DNA of 10,378 bases from an uncultured Erysipelotrichaceae bacterium (GTDB lineage Bacteria > Bacillota_I > Bacilli_A > RF39 > UBA660). Each line of letters starts with the position of its first letter. The stretch's first letter is position 1. Of this stretch, positions 6,178 through 10,378 are shown piece by piece. The position numbers were made by a program, and so were the translations under genes. The stretch is taken from positions 1 to 10,378 of the forward strand of contig CADBLZ010000026.1 in NCBI GenBank assembly GCA_902795675.1. Reading direction: 5' to 3'. A model generated the notes under the pieces. That model saw nothing but the letters and a program-made list of their open reading frames with translations, was not told the origin of the DNA and searched no databases.

Positions 6178-6821
6178 TGAATGACACAGTATTATATTTA
6201 ATTAGACATGCTGATTCATGTCCTTCATCTAACTTTAATATTATTACATTAAGTGATGATGAGAATTTAATAGATGCTAAAAATATCTTAAGTGTCAGTG
6301 GAGAAGTTAAATCAAAAGCTTTAGCTGATCTACCAGAATTAAAAAACTTAGATGCTGTTTATTCATCTAGTTATGTTAGAGCTTTAGGTACCGCTAAATA
6401 TATAGCTTCTAATAATAATACAATTATTAATATTGATGAAAGACTTAACGAAAGAAAAGTAGGTAAGTTAGGTAAGATGAGTGTTAATGAGTTTGAAACT
6501 ATGCAAATGAAAGATTTTGATTTCAAACTTAATAACGGTGAATCATTAAATGAAACAAAGAAAAGAGTAGTTGAAGCTATTAAGAATATCTTAATGTATG
6601 AACCAGGTGGAAGAGTTGCTGTAGTAATGCATGCAACAGCAATTACTTGTTTAATGAGTGCTTGGTGTAAGGTTGGTTATAACTTTGATGGTCAAACAAT
6701 CTTGTCTTATGAAGAAGAACCAATTATTGATGGTGAATGGACATCTCCACAAATGTTTGAAGTAGTATTTGATGGAATGGAAGTTAAATCAATTAAAAAA
6801 GTAGATTTAAAGTTAAAATAA
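6177..6821 (+). CDS. Histidine phosphatase family protein (phosphoglycerate mutase-like)
   Basis: This is a cytoplasmic member of the histidine phosphatase superfamily, 214 residues. The phospho-accepting histidine lies in LIRHADS (R10, H11; alanine replaces the usual glycine of RHG, a common variant). The second phosphate-binding arginine is R68 in SSYVRALGTA. The acidic residue of DERLNER is E92, and the second catalytic histidine is H152 in VVMHATAI. GESLNE (121-126) is also typical. Substrates in this family range from sugar phosphates to nucleotides and proteins, and cannot be told here. It starts at ATG 6177, overlapping the previous stop by one base (TAATG), with GGAGTG 8 bases upstream. 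A longer upstream frame from 6111 lies inside the membrane-protein gene and lacks support. The gene ends at a shared terminator. Confidence 0.88.
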   Translation: MNDTVLYLIRHADSCPSSNFNIITLSDDENLIDAKNILSVSGEVKSKALADLPELKNLDAVYSSSYVRALGTAKYIASNNNTIINIDERLNERKVGKLGKMSVNEFETMQMKDFDFKLNNGESLNETKKRVVEAIKNILMYEPGGRVAVVMHATAITCLMSAWCKVGYNFDGQTILSYEEEPIIDGEWTSPQMFEVVFDGMEVKSIKKVDLKLK

Positions 6822-6846
6822 AAGAGATAACATAAGTTATCTCTTT
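6821..6846. terminator. Bidirectional terminator between convergent genes
   Basis: An 11-bp perfect stem (AAAGAGATAAC at 6821-6831 with its complement at 6836-6846) closes a 4-base ATAA loop. T-rich sequence follows in both directions (ATTATTTTTC on plus, TATTTTAAC on minus). The stop codon of the plus gene ends on the first stem base, and the stop codon of the minus gene (6837-6839) lies inside the stem, so both transcripts end almost directly after their stops. Confidence 0.85.
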
Positions 6847-8051
6847 ATTATTTTTCTTACACCTCTATATACTTTTAAAAGTATAGGTAATACATGGTAC
6901 CAGAATGGTTTATTAATTAAGTCAAACTCACCAACGAATTCTACGCAATCGCCACCAATTTTTCTTTTATATTCAAATATACCAGCTAAGTTTTTAAACT
7001 TAGTAGTTGGGTCACCACATACACCAAATAGGTCAGCATATTCATATTTGTTTTCATAAGCATCTTTAATATATTCATAATATAATCTATTAACTGTACC
7101 AGTATAAGCAGCAGCTTCATCATTACCGATATATAATGACCAACTACCTTTTTTACTATAAGTACATATTAGTGATGCACATGTATATTCTGTAGGATGT
7201 TCTTTAGCTAGATTTTCAAAGTATTCAATATCTTTTCTAATCTTTTCTTTACGATTATCTTTCTTTTCATTTTCTAATTCTTTTTTAAACTTTTCAATTA
7301 GTTTAGTAGGATTTATTTTAGCATTAAAGATTTTAATGTAACCATGTTTACTAAAATAATCATTAACATTCTTATAATAGTCATGCGGATAAGCATTGAA
7401 ACCATCTTTACTTGCTACTAGTTCAGCAAGATCATAGAATGTATCGATTGAATCATCCATATATATTTCTAAGTCATAGTTATAACTTCTTTTAATTGGA
7501 CGATAGAATGATGTGTGGAATGATTTAACTACATCATCAAATGTTTCATATTTATTAAAGAATGTTCTAAAAGTAAAACGAGGTTGATTATGATCATATA
7601 GTAAGTTAAAACCATTATGATGGTAACCTAGTTTAACGATGTTATTAAATAATTCATAATTATTCTTACCACCCTCAATCTTTTTAGCGTTTTCATCTAC
7701 TTCTTGATACATGATAGGTGGATCTAATTTTAAATAGATTGCATTTTGTTCTTTTAAGAATTCCTTTAATCCTTTAGTAAATGCTTCTAATAATTCTTGA
7801 TTATTAAAATCCATTGTAAATCCACGAGGAGAGTAGAAATAACACATATGTAGTGGTGTAGATTTCTTTAGTAATAAAGCTTCACATAAGATATTACCTT
7901 TTTCATCTCTCATACCTACATAGACAGGAGTTTGATTTCTATTCTTTTTTTGAATTTGACCCCATTCATAACTTTGTAAGAAATGGTTATATTCATTTTT
8001 CTCCCAAAATTCTCTATATTCTTTTTCAGTTATATCAGTTACAAATTTCAT
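6837..8051 (-). CDS. FemAB/MurM-family peptidoglycan bridge aminoacyltransferase
   Basis: Enzymes of this family (FemX/FemA/FemB, MurM/MurN) use aminoacyl-tRNA to add amino acids to the stem-peptide lysine of lipid II at the inner face of the membrane, building the cross-bridge. The 404 residues match the family. The N-terminal FLQSYEWGQIQKK (24-36), two GNAT-like halves, and a charged helical coiled-coil insertion at about 249-284 are all family hallmarks. So is the C-terminal block YADLFGVCGDPTTKFKNLAGIFEYK (337-362, shown in parts elsewhere) leading to GEFDL (374-378). The tail after 380 is hydrophobic then basic, fitting membrane contact. ATG 8051 has AGGAAG 7 bases upstream. The gene runs against all its neighbours and stands alone. 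Which amino acid is added, and whether it is the first-residue enzyme, cannot be decided. Confidence 0.9.
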   Translation of the reverse strand: MKFVTDITEKEYREFWEKNEYNHFLQSYEWGQIQKKNRNQTPVYVGMRDEKGNILCEALLLKKSTPLHMCYFYSPRGFTMDFNNQELLEAFTKGLKEFLKEQNAIYLKLDPPIMYQEVDENAKKIEGGKNNYELFNNIVKLGYHHNGFNLLYDHNQPRFTFRTFFNKYETFDDVVKSFHTSFYRPIKRSYNYDLEIYMDDSIDTFYDLAELVASKDGFNAYPHDYYKNVNDYFSKHGYIKIFNAKINPTKLIEKFKKELENEKKDNRKEKIRKDIEYFENLAKEHPTEYTCASLICTYSKKGSWSLYIGNDEAAAYTGTVNRLYYEYIKDAYENKYEYADLFGVCGDPTTKFKNLAGIFEYKRKIGGDCVEFVGEFDLINKPFWYHVLPILLKVYRGVRKIIKR

Positions 8052-8069
8052 ATGTTCACTTCCTATTTA

Positions 8070-8078
8070 ATTATATCA
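8070..8078 (-). promoter_or_regulatory. Extended -10 promoter of the FemAB-type gene
   Basis: Read on the minus strand, TGATATAAT (8078 to 8070) is an extended -10. The -35 position (about 8098-8093) is only A-rich (GAAAAA). The expected start is near 8063, within or just before the AGGAAG site (8064-8059), so the leader would be very short. Confidence 0.6.
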
Positions 8079-8104
8079 TATTAATACTATCTTTTTTCTT
8101 ATAT

Positions 8105-8128
8105 TTTTGTTAAGATATATTAACAAAA
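8105..8128. promoter_or_regulatory. Perfect 9-bp inverted repeat in the divergent promoter region
   Basis: TTTTGTTAA (8105-8113) and its exact complement TTAACAAAA (8120-8128) flank GATATA. The dyad spans 24 bases and ends on the ribosome binding site (AGAAGGTG, 8128-8135) of the GNAT-fusion gene. A TATATT that could be its -10 (8116-8121) lies within the dyad. The layout suits a repressor operator or an RNA hairpin that affects translation initiation. No T-run follows, so it is not a terminator. The regulator is unknown. Confidence 0.55.
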
Positions 8129-8139
8129 GAAGGTGTATT

Positions 8140-9081
8140 ATGAAATTTAAAATAGTAGACGCCACTGAAAAAGATATTGAAATACTTAATACAATAAAAT
8201 CTCTAACTATGATTACTGATAGTATGGATAAACAACTTTCTTTTGAGGATAAGGAAAAGATTAAAAAGAATATTAATAAGAATATAAGAGAGAACTTTGA
8301 ATCTTATAAAATGATCTATGACAATACTAAGTTAGTAGGTGTATATTTATTAATACCTTATCTTAATTCATTTATGTTAGATGAGTTCTATATAATGACT
8401 GATTACCAACATAAAGGTTATGGTAAAGAGATACTTAAATCAATTGTCGAAAATAATAGTCATTTATATGCATGGTCTTATAAAGAAAACGAATACTTAA
8501 TTAAACTATTAAAAGAGTTTAATTTTAATGAATATAAAATTAAAGATAATTTAATAATATTTATGTATGATGAAATATATACTAAATTAAATCAAGAATT
8601 AAGAGATGTTAAATTCGGTTATGTTGATAAGAAGGGTAATAAACATTTAGAAATAGATAAAGAATTCAAAGATATTTATTACTTACAAAGTCCTGAAGAA
8701 TTAAAAGATTCTAAAGTAGGTTTATCATTTGATTTAGTTGAATTTGAAAGAAACTTTGTTTATAAAAGAAATATAAAACATCAAACATATTTTATGTTAT
8801 ATCCAAGTAATGATACTTCACTTAGTCATTCATTCTTAGTTTATAAAGTTGGTGATAAGTATTATTGGTATGAATACTCTTGGTTAAAGTTTAGAGGTCT
8901 TCATGAATATAAAAGATTAGAAGAATTATATATTGATGTTTTAAAGAAATTTACTAAGTTAGTTAAAGACGGTAAGTACAGTAAAGTTAAATTATACGAA
9001 TATAATAAACCTAAGCATGGTATTAATTATACTAAGTTCTTAAGTAATTCAATTAATACTCGTAGTACAAAGGTTAAATAA
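8140..9081 (+). CDS. GNAT acetyltransferase fused to a papain/transglutaminase-like domain
   Basis: This is a two-part protein of 313 residues, predicted cytoplasmic. Residues 1-145 form a GNAT domain: LDEFYIMTDYQHKGYGKEI (80-98) carries the acetyl-CoA loop Q-x-x-G-x-G, preceded by the usual strand pair (KMIYDNTKLVGVYLL). Residues 150-290 resemble a compact cysteine-protease/transglutaminase-like domain common in uncharacterised Firmicutes proteins, where the blocks are roughly 'LQSPEEL..KVG-C-WDQVELER', 'H-FLVY' and 'YYW-E-W'. Here they read LQSPEELKDSKVGLSFDLVEFER (split 182-204), SHSFLVYK (229-236, H230) and YYWYEYSW (241-248). The expected cysteine is S196 (TCA), so ordinary thiol catalysis should be lost. 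That comparison is from memory of the family. Start 8140 has AAGGTG close upstream; TTG 8107 has no site and falls in the inverted repeat. Substrate unknown. Confidence 0.75.
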   Translation: MKFKIVDATEKDIEILNTIKSLTMITDSMDKQLSFEDKEKIKKNINKNIRENFESYKMIYDNTKLVGVYLLIPYLNSFMLDEFYIMTDYQHKGYGKEILKSIVENNSHLYAWSYKENEYLIKLLKEFNFNEYKIKDNLIIFMYDEIYTKLNQELRDVKFGYVDKKGNKHLEIDKEFKDIYYLQSPEELKDSKVGLSFDLVEFERNFVYKRNIKHQTYFMLYPSNDTSLSHSFLVYKVGDKYYWYEYSWLKFRGLHEYKRLEELYIDVLKKFTKLVKDGKYSKVKLYEYNKPKHGINYTKFLSNSINTRSTKVK

Positions 9082-9110
9082 TTGACTTTTAAGTATTTAA
9101 GATATAAAAT
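9082..9110 (+). promoter_or_regulatory. Promoter of the aspS T-box transcript
   Basis: TTGACT (9082-9087) starts directly after the stop codon of the GNAT-fusion gene. It is followed 17 bases on by TAAAAT (9105-9110); TATAAA at 9103-9108 is an alternative with 15 bases. This is the best -35 in the window. Transcription should start near 9117, at the beginning of the T-box leader. Confidence 0.7.
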
Positions 9111-9116
9111 ACAAGT

Positions 9117-9331
9117 ATAAATGTTGAAGAAGAAGAGTAATATATTTACTATTCATAGAGATTTAGTGGTTGGTGGAAACTAAAAATAAGTAATATATGA
9201 AGACACTTTGGAGTTACCTATATAGGTCGGTTATTCCGTTATCATATAAGTGATTATCGTAATGATAATAAATTGGGTGGTACCGCGGATTCTACAGTTA
9301 TTCGTCCCTTTGGGATTGATAACTGTTTTTT
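9117..9331 (+). promoter_or_regulatory. T-box riboswitch sensing tRNA-Asp, upstream of aspS
   Basis: The leader RNA binds uncharged tRNA-Asp and then prevents premature termination, raising aspS expression under aspartyl-tRNA shortage. The diagnostic T-box GGGTGGTACCGCGG is at 9275-9288. Its TGGT (9278-9281) pairs with the tRNA acceptor end; T9281 can pair with discriminator A or wobble with G. Stem I carries the loop-E piece AGTA (9136-9139), the apical GGTTGG-TGG segment near 9163-9178 and, on its 3' side, GAA-GAC-ACTTTGGAG. The specifier codon there is GAC (9202-9204), aspartate, which agrees with the gene downstream. ACCTATATAGGT (9216-9227) and ATTATC/GATAAT (9253-9269) form further stems. 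The antiterminator uses GGG 9275-9277 with CCC 9306-9308, which competes with the terminator. Confidence 0.95.
9294..9331 (+). terminator. T-box-controlled terminator of aspS
   Basis: ACAGTTATT (9294-9302) pairs with GATAACTGT (9318-9326), and an inner helix TCCC/GGGA (9305-9308 with 9312-9315) continues it. Six T follow (9326-9331). The CCC of the inner helix is also the partner of the T-box GGG, so the two structures exclude each other. Confidence 0.9.
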
Positions 9332-9350
9332 ATTTATAAGGAGGATTATT

Positions 9351-10378
9351 ATGAACGTATTAGAAAAAGTAAAATACTATAACATTAGTAATGTTAATGA
9401 AAAAGTTACTATCTATGGTTGGGTAAGTAGAGTAAGAAATCTAGGTGGATTAATGTTTATTGATCTACGTAATAGAGCTGGTATTATTCAAGTTGTTGTA
9501 AGACCAGAAAACAAATACTATGATTTAGCTAACTCACTTAAAAATGAATATGTTATTAAAGTAACTGGAACAGTAGTAGAAAGAGAAAGTAAGAATGATA
9601 AATTACTATCTGGTGAAATAGAAATTGATACAGAAGAATTAGAATTAGTAAATGTATCAAAGGAAGTACCATTCCAAATAACAGATGATACTAACGCTCT
9701 AGAAGATACAAGACTTAAATATAGATATCTAGATTTAAGAAGAGAATCTCTAAGAGAAAACTTTGTTAATAGAAATAAGATTACATTTGCTGTAAGAGAA
9801 TTCTTAAATAACTTAGACTTCTTAGAAGTAGAAACACCTACTTTATGTAAGTCTACACCAGAAGGTGCAAGAGACTATTTAGTTCCAAGTAGAGTTAATA
9901 AAGGTAAGTTCTATGCTTTACCTCAATCACCACAAATATTCAAACAATTATTAATGGTTGGTGGTTTTGAAAGATATTTCCAAATCGCTAAGTGTTATCG
10001 TGATGAAGACTTAAGAGCAGATAGACAACCAGAATTCACACAAGTCGATGTTGAATGTTCATTTGTTGATGAAGATGACGTTATGACTTTAGGTGAAAAT
10101 TTAGTAGCTAATATCTTTAAGAAAGTTAAAAATATAGATATTAGTTTACCATTAATGAGAATGAAATATGATGACGCTATTAAAGATTATGGATCAGATA
10201 AACCAGATTTAAGATTTGGTATGAAAATTGAAGATATTAGTGATATCTTAAAAGATACTGAATTCCAAGTATTTAGAAGTGTTTTAGATAATAAAGGTAT
10301 TGTTAATGCAATCGTTGTTAAGAATGCTGCTGATAAGTATTCTAGAAAAGATTTAGATAAGTTAACTGATTATGTTAA
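9351..10378 (+). CDS. aspS: Aspartyl-tRNA synthetase AspRS (5' part, cut by window end)
   Basis: AspRS charges tRNA-Asp with aspartate in the cytoplasm. The first 342 codons of an expected 580-600 are present and open to the last base. The N-terminal OB-fold anticodon-binding domain covers about residues 16-105 (IYGWVSRVRNLGG, FIDLRNRAGIIQVV). The class II catalytic core begins near 130 with YRYLDLRR, motif 1 ending in FLEVETPTL (157-165), and motif 2 as FQIAKCYRDEDLRADRQPEF (210-229). Motif 3 lies beyond the window. The region after about 265 (MKYDDAIKDYGSDKPDLRF) opens the bacterial GAD insertion. Leucine at position 31 in R-N-L-G-G, where non-discriminating AspRS often has histidine, hints at a tRNA-Asp-specific enzyme. 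A strong AAGGAGG (9338-9344) stands 6 bases before ATG. It is controlled by the T-box leader. Confidence 0.97.
   Translation, partial: MNVLEKVKYYNISNVNEKVTIYGWVSRVRNLGGLMFIDLRNRAGIIQVVVRPENKYYDLANSLKNEYVIKVTGTVVERESKNDKLLSGEIEIDTEELELVNVSKEVPFQITDDTNALEDTRLKYRYLDLRRESLRENFVNRNKITFAVREFLNNLDFLEVETPTLCKSTPEGARDYLVPSRVNKGKFYALPQSPQIFKQLLMVGGFERYFQIAKCYRDEDLRADRQPEFTQVDVECSFVDEDDVMTLGENLVANIFKKVKNIDISLPLMRMKYDDAIKDYGSDKPDLRFGMKIEDISDILKDTEFQVFRSVLDNKGIVNAIVVKNAADKYSRKDLDKLTDYV

Noticed and set aside
8107..8139. Longer GNAT-fusion frame opening at TTG 8107
   Set aside because: The extension falls within the inverted repeat, has no ribosome binding site, and adds residues unlike GNAT starts.
1..10378. 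Mycoplasma-type genetic code (TGA = Trp)
   Set aside because: All conserved tryptophans are TGG, no gene needs TGA to be read through, and a peptidoglycan-bridge enzyme is present.
1..10378. CRISPR array, insertion sequence, prophage, defence island or tRNA gene
   Set aside because: No direct-repeat array, transposase, terminal inverted repeats or tRNA cloverleaf was seen by eye on either strand; the genes are chromosomal housekeeping types.

Overview
The window comes from a very AT-rich (roughly 28% GC by eye) Gram-positive-type bacterium. Three things point to a low-GC Firmicutes/Bacilli relative, perhaps a gut lineage close to RF39 or Erysipelotrichia: strong AGGAGG-type ribosome binding sites, a T-box leader, and a FemAB-type cell-wall enzyme. 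The FemAB gene implies peptidoglycan and argues against a true Mycoplasma. All conserved tryptophans use TGG and no reading frame is crossed by TGA, so the standard bacterial code fits. All 11 complete genes stop with TAA or TAG and none with TGA. The lineage is an inference from these traits only.

Positions 1-200 hold the tail of an rRNA operon: a short 5S rRNA and a long terminator. Positions 200-2740 carry the t6A tRNA-modification cluster in the order tsaE, tsaB, rimI, tsaD, as in Bacillus (ydiBCDE). Here tsaE is separated by its own terminator, while tsaB-rimI-tsaD overlap and form one operon. These proteins build N6-threonylcarbamoyladenosine at position 37 of ANN-reading tRNAs. The threonylcarbamoyl-AMP synthase (TsaC/YwlC) is not in the window.

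Positions 2741-4792 hold a two-gene unit: an extended short-chain dehydrogenase/epimerase and a patatin-like lipid hydrolase. Next comes a YebC/TACO1-family translation factor (4851-5567). A second two-gene unit follows: a small DedA-like/'Sm_multidrug_ex' membrane protein and a histidine phosphatase (5704-6821). This unit converges on a minus-strand FemAB/MurM-type peptidoglycan-bridge aminoacyltransferase (6837-8051), with one shared hairpin terminator between them.

Divergent from the FemAB gene, behind a perfect 9-bp inverted repeat, is a two-domain protein (8140-9081). It joins a GNAT acetyltransferase to a papain/transglutaminase-like domain whose expected cysteine appears to be serine. 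The window ends with an aspartate-specific T-box riboswitch (about 9117-9331, specifier GAC) and the first 342 codons of aspS.

Most of the window is conserved translation and envelope housekeeping. I see no mobile element, CRISPR array, prophage or defence island. The least explained parts are the GNAT fusion protein with its inverted-repeat upstream region, and the epimerase-patatin pair.
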